Shown here in pieces: positions 6,692 to 13,589 of a stretch of DNA of 15,140 nt. Within the stretch, counting starts at the first letter, position 1; the number at the start of each line of letters is the position of its first letter. Source of the DNA: Bacillota bacterium (GTDB lineage: Bacteria > Bacillota > Clostridia > Oscillospirales > Oscillospiraceae); contig JAJUHD010000043.1 in assembly GCA_029268085.1 (NCBI GenBank), forward strand, positions 1 through 15,140, written 5' to 3'. The notes below the pieces were generated by a model. The model was not told the origin of the DNA. It searched no databases and saw nothing but the letters and a program-made list of their open reading frames with translations. Both the position numbers and the translations under genes were made by a program.

Positions 6692-8080
6692 ATGGATTCA
6701 AAACTGAAGGAAAAATACGGTCTGCCGGTGGCTATCGCAATGGTAATCGGCATCGTAATCGGCAGCGGTGTTTTCTTCAAGGCGGAAAAGATTCTTAATG
6801 TCACAGGCGGCAATCAAAAACTCGGCATCCTCGCATGGCTCATCGGCGGCGCGATCATGGTCATCTGCGCTTATACTTTTGCAATAATGGCAACACGTTA
6901 CAGCTACGTTAACGGTCTGGTTGACTACGCGGAAGTAACTTGCGGAAGCAAATATGCCTACCTGCTCGGCTGGTTTATGACGACCATTTACTATCCGACT
7001 CTTACAAGCGTCCTTGCATGGGTCAGCGCGCGTTTCACCTGCGTTCTTCTTGGCTGGGACATTACCGGCGGCGCATGCCTTGCGATCGCCGCGTTTTTCC
7101 TCTGCACCAGCTACGCAGTCAACGCGCTCTCTCCTCTCCTTGCGGGCAAGTTCCAGGTCACAGCGACAGTGATCAAGGTTATCCCGCTTATCCTAATGGG
7201 CATCGTAGGTCTGATAGTCGGTCTTTTAAACGGCCTGACAGTTGAAAACTTTACAACTGTCGTTGATCCTTCCAAGAGCACCGGCAACGCTCTGTTCACC
7301 GCAGTCGTTGCAACGGCGTTCGCCTATGAAGGCTGGATAATCGCGACAAGCATTAACGCCGAGCTCAAGGACGCTAAGAAAAATCTGCCCCGCGCTCTTG
7401 TTATCGGAACAATCGCAGTCATCATCATCTACATCCTTTACTATATTGGCCTAACCGGCGGAGTTACAAATGAAGTCATGATGCAGGGAGGCCAAAACGG
7501 CGCAAAGATTGCTTTTGAAACAGTTTTTTCTAAGGCTGGAGGAACCGCACTCTTCGTATTCGTTATCATCTCCTGCCTTGGGACTCTTAACGGCCTGATG
7601 CTCGGCAATGTGCGCGGAATGTATTCACTTGCCGTCAGAAACGAAGGCCCCAGACCCGATATGTTTAAGCAGGTCGATCCCGTAACCAACATGCCCACGA
7701 ACTCTTCTATTTTCGGGCTTTTCCTCTGCGGTTTCTGGCTCCTTTATTTCTATGGAGCAAACCTTGTTGAAAAGGCTTGGTTCGGACCTTTCTCCTTCGA
7801 TACATCCGAGCTTCCTATAGTAACGATTTATGCTTCCTATATCCCGATCTTCATTGCAATGATGATAAAGGAAAAGGAGCTTGGCGCTTTTAAGCGCTTT
7901 ATCATGCCTATCCTTGCAATCTGCAGCTGCCTGTTCATGGTTTACGCCGCCTGCGATTCTTATAAAATAACCGTTCTCTATTACCTCGCAGTTTTCGTGG
8001 CATTCATGATCGTTGGCGTCTTCTTCATTAAGAAGAAAGAGCCGGTGCAGAAACCCGCAAAAAAAGCAAAAAAGAAATAA
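6692..8080 (+). CDS. APC-superfamily amino acid permease
   Basis: This 462-residue polytopic inner-membrane protein has about twelve hydrophobic segments. The start is ATG 6692 (MDSKLKEKYG) because GAGGGAG ends a few bases before it; an in-frame extension 13 codons upstream lacks such a site. TM1 carries GIVIGSGVFF at 20-29, the unwound-helix substrate motif of APC transporters. The conserved cytoplasmic segment FAYEGWIIATSINAEL (210-225) followed by KDAKKNLPRAL resembles the LAT/SteT-like branch, which exchanges neutral amino acids. The C-terminus is a short lysine-rich tail (KPAKKAKKK). It stands alone between a divergent dehydrogenase and a convergent hypA, with its own terminator. The substrate cannot be read from sequence. 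Confidence 0.9.
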   Translation: MDSKLKEKYGLPVAIAMVIGIVIGSGVFFKAEKILNVTGGNQKLGILAWLIGGAIMVICAYTFAIMATRYSYVNGLVDYAEVTCGSKYAYLLGWFMTTIYYPTLTSVLAWVSARFTCVLLGWDITGGACLAIAAFFLCTSYAVNALSPLLAGKFQVTATVIKVIPLILMGIVGLIVGLLNGLTVENFTTVVDPSKSTGNALFTAVVATAFAYEGWIIATSINAELKDAKKNLPRALVIGTIAVIIIYILYYIGLTGGVTNEVMMQGGQNGAKIAFETVFSKAGGTALFVFVIISCLGTLNGLMLGNVRGMYSLAVRNEGPRPDMFKQVDPVTNMPTNSSIFGLFLCGFWLLYFYGANLVEKAWFGPFSFDTSELPIVTIYASYIPIFIAMMIKEKELGAFKRFIMPILAICSCLFMVYAACDSYKITVLYYLAVFVAFMIVGVFFIKKKEPVQKPAKKAKKK

Positions 8081-8091
8081 GCTGAACTTTT

Positions 8092-8120
8092 AAATGCCTC
8101 CGAAAAACGGAGGCATTTTT
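8092..8120 (+). terminator. Terminator of the APC permease gene
   Basis: AAATGCCTCCG (8092-8102) pairs perfectly with CGGAGGCATTT (8108-8118) across a five-A loop. The T-run continues as TTTTTGTTTT. It starts 11 bp after the permease stop codon. Confidence 0.92.
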
Positions 8121-8130
8121 GTTTTCCGGT

Positions 8131-8177
8131 AAAAAAACGAAGAACCGTTCCGGTGATGGCAGAGTACCACCGGAACG
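8131..8177 (-). terminator. Terminator of the oxidoreductase-hypA unit
   Basis: CGTTCCGGTG (8146-8155) pairs with CACCGGAACG (8168-8177) across a 12-base loop. On the minus strand the stem is followed by GTTCTTCG and seven T (8131-8137). It lies about 40 bp after the hypA stop codon and sits back to back with the permease terminator. Confidence 0.8.
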
Positions 8178-8217
8178 ATCCTTGCTTATACCAGCAGGCA
8201 AAGCCTGATGATAAGTA

Positions 8218-8565
8218 CTATTCTTCGGGAACTCTTATCTCCTTGATATAAAAGTCCCTGCCGCTGAGCACATCGAAATCTCTGTTCCCGCATCTTGAGC
8301 ACGCGCCGTTTGATTTAAGCACGTTGAACACCGTATTGCAGGCCTTGCATATCCCATTGCCGGGCATAATCTCAATTTCCAGCTTGGTGTCCTCCATAAA
8401 AGTTCCGTCAACAGCCGCGGGATAACACTCCTCAATATATTTAGGTACAACAGGAGACAGCTCTCCGATCTGAAGGACTATCGTATCGACCTTTGTGATA
8501 CCCTGTTCTTTGGCCAGTTCATCGACTACGCGGACGATCTCCATTACAAATCCAAGCTCATGCAT
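8218..8565 (-). CDS. hypA: HypA-family nickel metallochaperone
   Basis: This 115-residue protein matches HypA/HybF in length and layout. HypA delivers nickel to [NiFe]-hydrogenase precursors, usually with the GTPase HypB. The N-terminal MHE carries the family's nickel-binding His2. The zinc domain has Cys73-x2-Cys76 and Cys89-x2-Cys92. The start must be ATG 8565, since the next Met (residue 8) would remove His2. The ribosome binding site is weak (GACGGG, about 8 nt upstream). It lies 38 bp after the Fe-S oxidoreductase on the same strand and before a terminator, so it is probably co-transcribed. No hydrogenase or other hyp gene is present in the window, so its client is unknown. Confidence 0.9.
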   Translation of the reverse strand: MHELGFVMEIVRVVDELAKEQGITKVDTIVLQIGELSPVVPKYIEECYPAAVDGTFMEDTKLEIEIMPGNGICKACNTVFNVLKSNGACSRCGNRDFDVLSGRDFYIKEIRVPEE

Positions 8566-8567
8566 AA

Positions 8568-8596
8568 ATTATACCCGTCTGCTTCAGCGTTTGCAA
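8568..8596 (-). promoter_or_regulatory. Promoter-like sequence abutting the hypA start codon
   Basis: TTGCAA (8591-8596), a 17-bp spacer and a perfect TATAAT (8568-8573) lie on the minus strand. Only two bases separate the -10 box from the hypA ATG (8563-8565). A normal start 6-8 nt downstream would fall at or inside the second codon, so it would give at best a leaderless message. It may be real or a coincidence in the gap after the oxidoreductase gene. Confidence 0.35.
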
Positions 8597-8603
8597 TAAT
8601 ATT

Positions 8604-11300
8604 TTAGTCTTTTTTAGCAAAAGCATCCTTGACCTTTCTTACCGCGATCTTTCCCTCGCGCTTGAGCATCGTCTTGAGTACCACGGGCTTAATCTTTTCA
8701 AAAGAAACCCCTTCGCCGTCATAGACTTTATCAAGGTGAATGGCGTCAAATTTACATTTTGTGGTGCATTGTCCGCATCCGACGCACATATACTCATCGA
8801 CAACTGAGGCACCGCAGCCGAGGCAGCGCTCTGTTTCCTTCTTCATCTGCTCCTCGGTGAAAGTCAGGCGGCTGTCGCGGAAGGACTTGCTGCTCTCCGG
8901 ATTATGTCCGGGAGCTTGACGCGGAGTGTTGTCATAGCCGCCGATGATAAGGCTTGACTTATCGAGAGAACGGTATTCTCTGCGGTCGCGTCCAAAGGTC
9001 AGATCCTGACCGGGCTGTACGAAACGGTGCAGCGATATTGCCCCCTGCTTGCCGGCCGCAATCGCGTCGATGGCAAACTTAGGTCCGGAATAAGCGTCGC
9101 CGCCCACAAATACGTCGGGCTGTGCTGTCTGGTATGTAAAGCCGTCAGCTAACGCCACGTTCCCCCGGCCAAGCTCAACCTTGCTGCCCTCAAGCAGTTT
9201 GCCCCATTCGATAGACTGCCCGACAGAGAGAAGGACATAGTCCGCGGGGATGGTAATGACATTGTTCTCATCATATTTGGGCGCAAACCTGCCGTTGTCG
9301 AATACGGAAATACACTTTTTAAACTCGACGCCTGTAACCTTGCCGTTCTCAACTATGATGCGTTTCGGCCCCCAGCCGTTGTTAATCTTGATGTTTTCTG
9401 CATTCGCTTCCTCGATCTCGTCGGGAAGGGCGGGCATTTCGGATGCGCTCTCAAGGCAGTACATATTGACTGTATCCGCGTTCTCGCGTACAGCGGTGCG
9501 CGCGACGTCAATTGCGACGTTGCCGCCGCCGATAACTACGACGTTGCCGGAGAGCTTCGCTTCCTTGCCGAGATTTACATTGCGCAGGAAGTCAACGCCA
9601 GCGATTACGCCTTCCGCATTCTCGCCCTCGATGCCGAGCTTGCGTCCGGCCTGAGCGCCGATTGCGAGATAGAAGCCTTTATAGCCTTGGGCGCGCAGCT
9701 GGTCAAGCGTGACGTCCTTGCCGACCTCGATGCCGGTCTTAAATTCAACGCCCAATTCGCGGAGTATATCGATCTCGGCGTTAACGACGTCCTTCTCCAG
9801 ACGGAAGGATGGAATTCCGAGCGTCAGCATTCCGCCAAGCTTCTCCTGCTTTTCGAAAACGGTTATGGAATAGCCGTCAAGGGCAAGATAATAAGCGCAG
9901 GAAAGTCCTGCGGGACCCGCACCGACGATTGCGATCTTTTTGTCGCTGTAGTTATGGCGTTTTTTCGGAACGAAACGGACATCGGATCTCAATTCCTGAT
10001 CGGCTATAAACTTCTTAATTTCGTCAATCGCTATGGGCTGATCGATTTCGCCGCGGGTGCACTCTGATTCGCAGGCGTGCGGACAGATGCGTCCGCAGAC
10101 CGCAGGGAACGGATTTTCTTTCTTGATAAGGTCGAGGGCCTCGGTATATTTGCCCTGTGCGGCAAGCCTGATATATCCCTGAACGGCGATATGAGCCGGG
10201 CATGTGGATTTGCAGGGGGACGTGCCGGAATCGACGACATTCTGACGGTTGATGCGGTAGTCCTTGTTCCACTTTTCCTCAGTCCACTTATAGTCACGCG
10301 GGGTCACCTTTGTGGTAATGTCTGTTACAACAGGCTTCTTGGAGCAGAGCTTCTGTCCGAGGCGGACGGCGTTCATAGGGCAGTTTTCAACACACTGGCC
10401 GCAGGCGACGCATTTTTCCTTATCGACTCTCGCAACATAGTTTGAACGGGACATATCGTTGTTCTTGAACATCGTGCTGGTACGCAGCGCATAGCAGCCG
10501 CACCCGCAGCAATTGCAGATAGCGTGGGTCTTGCCAGAACCGTCGGTGTTGGGGATCTGATGTACCAGTCCGTTTTCTTCGGCTCTCCTAATGATTTCAT
10601 ATGCTTCCTCGCGGGTTATCTCGCGTCCGCGCCCTGTGCGGATATAATATTCCGCGGCATGGTCGAGCTGGATGCACATATCCTCTTTAAGGTGTCCGCA
10701 GCCCTCACCCAATATTTCTCTTGAGGTACGGCAGGAGCAGTTGGAAACCGAGAACTTGTGTGCCGCATCAAGATAATGGGAGATTTCTTCATAAGAGCAG
10801 ACGCGGGAGTTTCCGTCGATCGCTTTTTCTATAGGAATAACGCGCATGAGACCCACGCCGACGGGAAAAGCGCCGGAGGACTTGGGTCCGCGCACTCTGC
10901 CGTAGGCTTCGAAAGCCTCGGCGATCTGAGGATACTTATAGGGGTTTGTGGGATGGTTCGTCATCATTTCCATGATGCCGGGTATCCATGAATCGTACCA
11001 GAACTTGTCGACGCCGTCGATAGTGTTGACAAAGCAGACACCAGCATCGGCAAGCTCGTACAGGCAGCGCTTTGTCGTTTCAAGGTCCTTGCCGCAGGCT
11101 TTCGCAATCTCCTCAGCGCTCTTGCGTACGCGGAAGTCCATGCCCATTGCAACCTCCGCCATTTCGTCCGTAACGACAGGCTCTAGGATCCTGTATTCGG
11201 GGTCGTCCCATGTGTAAGATGCCTGAAGGCCGGATTTCGCGCCATTCTTTTTATTACCGACTTTGTTAGCAAACTCCAAAACCTTTTGTTTGTGTTCCAT
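8604..11300 (-). CDS. Multi-domain Fe-S/flavin oxidoreductase (ferredoxin module fused to GltD/NfnB-like module)
   Basis: This 898-residue cytoplasmic protein probably moves electrons between NAD(P)H and an iron-sulfur partner. Residues 55-100 look like a winged helix (SAEEIAKACG...LYELADAGVCF), followed by WIPGIMEMM. A Cys-rich block has Cys188, 190, 201, 209 and ICNCCGCGCY at 261-270. A [4Fe-4S] ferredoxin motif follows (Cys297, 300, 303, 307). A GltD/NfnB-type Fe-S entry domain has Cys363, 367, 402, 406, 410, 414. The FAD loop is GAGPAG (460-465), the NAD(P) loop GGGNVA (591-596), and the second FAD motif GGDAYSGP (733-740). The C-terminal Fe-S domain has Cys826, 829, 839, 842, 845, 849. 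GltD-like subunits are usually about 450-500 residues, so this is a fusion. GAGG precedes the ATG by 9 nt. hypA follows; a GntR regulator is divergent. The physiological partner is unknown. Confidence 0.88.
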   Translation of the reverse strand: MEHKQKVLEFANKVGNKKNGAKSGLQASYTWDDPEYRILEPVVTDEMAEVAMGMDFRVRKSAEEIAKACGKDLETTKRCLYELADAGVCFVNTIDGVDKFWYDSWIPGIMEMMTNHPTNPYKYPQIAEAFEAYGRVRGPKSSGAFPVGVGLMRVIPIEKAIDGNSRVCSYEEISHYLDAAHKFSVSNCSCRTSREILGEGCGHLKEDMCIQLDHAAEYYIRTGRGREITREEAYEIIRRAEENGLVHQIPNTDGSGKTHAICNCCGCGCYALRTSTMFKNNDMSRSNYVARVDKEKCVACGQCVENCPMNAVRLGQKLCSKKPVVTDITTKVTPRDYKWTEEKWNKDYRINRQNVVDSGTSPCKSTCPAHIAVQGYIRLAAQGKYTEALDLIKKENPFPAVCGRICPHACESECTRGEIDQPIAIDEIKKFIADQELRSDVRFVPKKRHNYSDKKIAIVGAGPAGLSCAYYLALDGYSITVFEKQEKLGGMLTLGIPSFRLEKDVVNAEIDILRELGVEFKTGIEVGKDVTLDQLRAQGYKGFYLAIGAQAGRKLGIEGENAEGVIAGVDFLRNVNLGKEAKLSGNVVVIGGGNVAIDVARTAVRENADTVNMYCLESASEMPALPDEIEEANAENIKINNGWGPKRIIVENGKVTGVEFKKCISVFDNGRFAPKYDENNVITIPADYVLLSVGQSIEWGKLLEGSKVELGRGNVALADGFTYQTAQPDVFVGGDAYSGPKFAIDAIAAGKQGAISLHRFVQPGQDLTFGRDRREYRSLDKSSLIIGGYDNTPRQAPGHNPESSKSFRDSRLTFTEEQMKKETERCLGCGASVVDEYMCVGCGQCTTKCKFDAIHLDKVYDGEGVSFEKIKPVVLKTMLKREGKIAVRKVKDAFAKKD

Positions 11301-11324
11301 GTCTCTTTTCCTCTCCTAAATTGC

Positions 11325-11342
11325 GAAACCTTTGCAGGTTCC
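11325..11342 (-). other. GNRA-capped hairpin in the oxidoreductase leader
   Basis: On the minus strand GGAACCT and AGGTTTC form a 7-bp stem (one G-U) closed by the tetraloop GCAA. It lies just upstream of the ribosome binding site AGGAGAGG. GNRA loops are especially stable; a role in message stability or initiation is an inference. Confidence 0.35.
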
Positions 11343-11422
11343 GTTTAATACGCTTTCAGGTCATTGCAGCCTTGGTTCTGGTATGTTTACCGCACCACAG
11401 ACTGCGCCACTCTTTTGTTAAT

Positions 11423-11451
11423 AACATAACACTCTATACACCCGGTGTCAA
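11423..11451 (-). promoter_or_regulatory. Promoter of the oxidoreductase-hypA unit
   Basis: A perfect TTGACA (11446-11451), a 17-bp spacer and TATGTT (11423-11428) lie on the minus strand. The predicted start near 11416 gives a leader of about 115 nt. The palindrome ACACCCGGTGT (11438-11448) overlaps the -35 box and the adjoining spacer, a position suited to repression. Confidence 0.72.
11435..11448. promoter_or_regulatory. Candidate GntR operator 1, over the oxidoreductase promoter
   Basis: TATACACCCGGTGT contains the perfect 11-base palindrome ACACC-C-GGTGT. The same 14-mer with two changes recurs at 11520-11533 in the gntR promoter. Its overlap with the -35 box of the divergent promoter and its proximity to a GntR-family gene are the reasons for the call. 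Confidence 0.55.
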
Positions 11452-11490
11452 GAATTCTTGATTTTTACTAATTATTTTCAGCATTTTTAC

Positions 11491-11520
11491 TTGCATAAAC
11501 ACAACGGTTTATGGTATAAT
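11491..11520 (+). promoter_or_regulatory. Promoter of the gntR-family gene
   Basis: TTGCAT (11491-11496), an 18-bp spacer and a perfect TATAAT (11515-11520) lie on the plus strand. TG at 11512-11513 adds an extended -10. The predicted start is near 11527, about 40 nt before ATG 11568, inside the second operator-like repeat. Confidence 0.78.
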
Positions 11521-11533
11521 ATACACCTGGTAT
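11520..11533. promoter_or_regulatory. Candidate GntR operator 2, at the gntR start site
   Basis: TATACACCTGGTAT matches operator 1 at 12 of 14 positions. It begins on the last base of the gntR -10 box and covers the predicted transcription start, so binding would repress the regulator's own gene. Confidence 0.55.
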
Positions 11534-11534
11534 G

Positions 11535-11545
11535 TGGTTGTACCA
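11535..11545. promoter_or_regulatory. FadR-type operator half-sites next to operator 2
   Basis: TGGTTGTACCA is an exact match to the FadR-subfamily consensus TNGTNNNACNA, and its flanks extend the palindrome to GTGGT-TGT-ACCAC (11534-11546). It lies in the gntR leader about 20 bp before the start codon. A looser relative, GGTATGTTTACC (11380-11391), lies in the leader of the divergent gene. Confidence 0.5.
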
Positions 11546-11567
11546 CTTTATCCCGGAGGTATGGCAA

Positions 11568-12272
11568 ATGGAATTTACAAGACTGAATGCACCAACGCTT
11601 AAGGAACTGTTTATTGAACAGCTCGAAAACTTGATATTATCCGGAAAACTGGCAATCGGTGAAAAGCTCCCTTCAGAGAGAGAGCTTGCCGAATCCATGC
11701 ATATTAGCCGCAGCGTCGTCAACGCGGGTCTTTCGGAGATTGCCGACAAGGGCTTTCTGGAGATCATCCCCCGCAGCGGCACCTATGTCGCGGATTTTCA
11801 TAAAAAGGGCAAGCTCGATACGCTGGTTTCGATAATGAAGTTCAACGGCGGCACGCTGCCTGACGCTGATATCCTTTCAATCCTTCAGATCCGTAAGGTG
11901 CTGACAGCTCTCGCCCTGGAGCTTGCTATTCCTAAAATTACGGACGATGAAATAAAGCAGCTTTTCAAATGTTCCGCCCAGCTTGATAAAACTAACGACT
12001 GCGCGAAGGCGGCTAATATTGTTTTCGAGTTTGATCATCTGCTCTGCGTTTTTTCCGGCAATACGTTGCTTCCGCTTATATTCTATTCATTCAAAGCCCC
12101 GAACACGACGCTGTTTGAAAGATTCTTCCGGCTTCACGGCTTTGACGCGATGCGCAGACGTACGGACGCTCTCTGCGTTGCGATTCGCGCGAGAGACCTT
12201 GAAACTGCCAAAGAAGTCCTGGCAAGCTCGATTGAAGAGACGATCTCCGGAAGCACAAAAATTTACAGATAA
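11568..12272 (+). CDS. GntR-family transcriptional regulator, FadR/FCD type
   Basis: This 234-residue DNA-binding protein has an N-terminal winged helix (about 8-75) with the classic LPSERELAESMHISRSVVNA and the wing RSGTYVADF. The C-terminal half (about 100-230) is helical and fits the FCD ligand-binding domain. FCD proteins usually bind a metal through an Asp and His residues. Here DH at 156-157 is present, but the two downstream His positions appear to be Thr199 and Ser221, so metal binding may be lost, as in fatty-acid-type FadR. The start is ATG 11568, 7 nt after GGAGGT (11555-11560); longer in-frame starts upstream would precede the ribosome binding site. It is divergent from the oxidoreductase gene and probably controls it and itself. 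The ligand is unknown. Confidence 0.9.
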   Translation: MEFTRLNAPTLKELFIEQLENLILSGKLAIGEKLPSERELAESMHISRSVVNAGLSEIADKGFLEIIPRSGTYVADFHKKGKLDTLVSIMKFNGGTLPDADILSILQIRKVLTALALELAIPKITDDEIKQLFKCSAQLDKTNDCAKAANIVFEFDHLLCVFSGNTLLPLIFYSFKAPNTTLFERFFRLHGFDAMRRRTDALCVAIRARDLETAKEVLASSIEETISGSTKIYR

Positions 12273-12339
12273 AAAACCGGAAATACAAAAAGCACGGGGA
12301 AATTATGGCGAACCTATAAAACTTGCATTGACCGAAAAG

Positions 12340-12375
12340 CCCCCGATCACAGGATGGCAAAACTGTGATCGGGGG
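12340..12375 (-). terminator. Terminator between convergent gntR and rfbA genes
   Basis: A perfect 13-bp stem, CCCCCGATCACAG (12340-12352) with its complement (12363-12375), has a 10-base loop. On the minus strand it is followed by CTTTTCGG, and on the plus strand by TATTGATATTT. It lies 50 bp after the rfbA stop and about 67 bp after the gntR stop, so it may serve both genes. Confidence 0.75.
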
Positions 12376-12424
12376 TATTGATATTTCGTGAAAGAAATGA
12401 TAAAAGCTCTGCAATACTCTGTGC

Positions 12425-13306
12425 CTATTTTTTCCCTGTTCCGTTCAGGGCAAAATCCATCAGATATTTGCCATAGTCGGACATTTTTATCTTTTCGGCA
12501 ACGGAAAGCAGCTTTTCGTTTGAAATCAGCCCCGTTTTATAAGCGACCTCCTCGAGACATCCGATCTCTTCACCCGTTAAATTTTTATAGTCCCTGATTG
12601 CGCAGGCTGCGTCGAGAAGTGAGCTTGAATTGCCGGTATCGAACCATGTGACATCCTTATCCAGCGGAACGACACTCAGCTCTCCCATTTCGAGATAAGC
12701 GCTGTTCACGGAAGTTATCTCGAGCTCTCCCCTGGCCGAAGGCTCGACTCTCTTTGCAATTTCAATTACCCTGCTGTCATAAAAATACAGCCCGGGAATA
12801 ATATAGTTAGATTTCGGATGCTGCGGCTTTTCCTCGATGCTTATGACCTTGCCCGATGAGTCGAACTCCACCACGCCGAAGGGCCTCGGATCCTCCATAT
12901 AGCAGCCGAAAACAGTCGCTCCCGTTTTGCCGCTCCTTGCCGCCATCAGCTTCTCGTGTAGATTCCTCCCGAAAAAAATGTTGTCTCCGAGCGCAAGGCA
13001 GGAACTGTCGTCTCCTATAAAATCGGCTCCTAGTATAAACGCGTCAGCGATGCCGCGTCTCTCGTACTGCTTGATATATGTGATCTTCGCTCCGAAAGTA
13101 TCCCCGTTGCCGAGAAGATGCTCAAACTGCGCCTGATCGTCCGGCGGAACGATTATAAGGATATCCGTTATGCCCATCTCAAGGAGCAGTGAAAGCGGAT
13201 AATAGATCATTGGTTTATCGTAAACAGGCAGAAGCGGCTTGCATACGGAATGTGTTATCGGGTAGAGGCGGGTACCCTTACCCGCCGCAAGAATAATTCC
13301 TTTCAT
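12425..13306 (-). CDS. rfbA: Glucose-1-phosphate thymidylyltransferase
   Basis: RfbA/RmlA joins dTTP and glucose-1-phosphate to give dTDP-glucose, the first step of dTDP-L-rhamnose and related deoxysugars for cell-surface polysaccharides. The 293-residue length is typical of the family. GKGTRLYP (9-16), Lys23 and KPLLPVYDKPMIYYPL (23-38) form the nucleotide-binding signature. LGDN (106-109) has the metal-binding Asp108, with EEKP at 158-161, GELEIT at 193-198 and WFDTG at 221-225. The nucleotide-contact loop reads QYERRGIADAF instead of the commoner QPSPDGLAQAF, so the nucleotide preference could be broader. GGAGG (5-nt spacing) supports the start. It stands alone, with no rfbB, rfbC or rfbD in the window. 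Confidence 0.92.
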   Translation of the reverse strand: MKGIILAAGKGTRLYPITHSVCKPLLPVYDKPMIYYPLSLLLEMGITDILIIVPPDDQAQFEHLLGNGDTFGAKITYIKQYERRGIADAFILGADFIGDDSSCLALGDNIFFGRNLHEKLMAARSGKTGATVFGCYMEDPRPFGVVEFDSSGKVISIEEKPQHPKSNYIIPGLYFYDSRVIEIAKRVEPSARGELEITSVNSAYLEMGELSVVPLDKDVTWFDTGNSSSLLDAACAIRDYKNLTGEEIGCLEEVAYKTGLISNEKLLSVAEKIKMSDYGKYLMDFALNGTGKK

Positions 13307-13343
13307 TAAAACCTCCGATAGTGCGATTTGCGGTTCTTGTCTG

Positions 13344-13371
13344 AGTATATCACAACACGCAAATAGTGCAA
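13344..13371 (-). promoter_or_regulatory. Promoter of rfbA
   Basis: TTGCAC (13366-13371), a 16-bp spacer and TATACT (13344-13349) lie on the minus strand. TG one base before the -10 box makes it an extended -10. The predicted leader is about 30 nt. Confidence 0.7.
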
Positions 13372-13508
13372 GCGAATCTGTCCAGCTTTTAGCATTTAGT
13401 TAACATAATAACCAAAAATAATGTACGAGATGTACGGATGATACCAGACTATTGTACTCATTCAACAAGCCGTGCTATATATTTTTCTGCAATATGCTCA
13501 AAAAACAA

Positions 13509-13537
13509 TTGATATTTTTCGTTCTATGGTTTATTAT
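13509..13537 (+). promoter_or_regulatory. Promoter of the membrane pyrophosphatase gene
   Basis: TTGATA (13509-13514), a 17-bp spacer and TATTAT (13532-13537) lie on the plus strand; an overlapping TATAAT starts at 13535. The leader of about 45 nt contains the small hairpin CTGAG (13547-13551)/CTCAG (13560-13564) before the GAGGAG ribosome binding site. The rest of 13372-13508 shows no clear feature beyond a tandem ATGTACGRG-like 9-mer at 13421-13438. Confidence 0.65.
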
Positions 13538-13589
13538 AATTTACTGCTGAGGTGAGAAACTCAGAAAGGAAAAAACGAGGAGTGAAACT

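Noticed and set aside
9687..10067. Several open plus-strand frames opposite the oxidoreductase gene
   Set aside because: They are shadows of a well-supported minus-strand gene; no motif, promoter or ribosome binding site supports them.
13547..13565. The 12-mer GAGAAACTCAGA in the hppA leader also occurs on the minus strand in the stem-loop after the lipoprotein gene (4122-4133)
   Set aside because: Two copies of a low-complexity 12-mer in hairpins of unrelated genes, in different positions relative to the genes, give no common role; likely chance.
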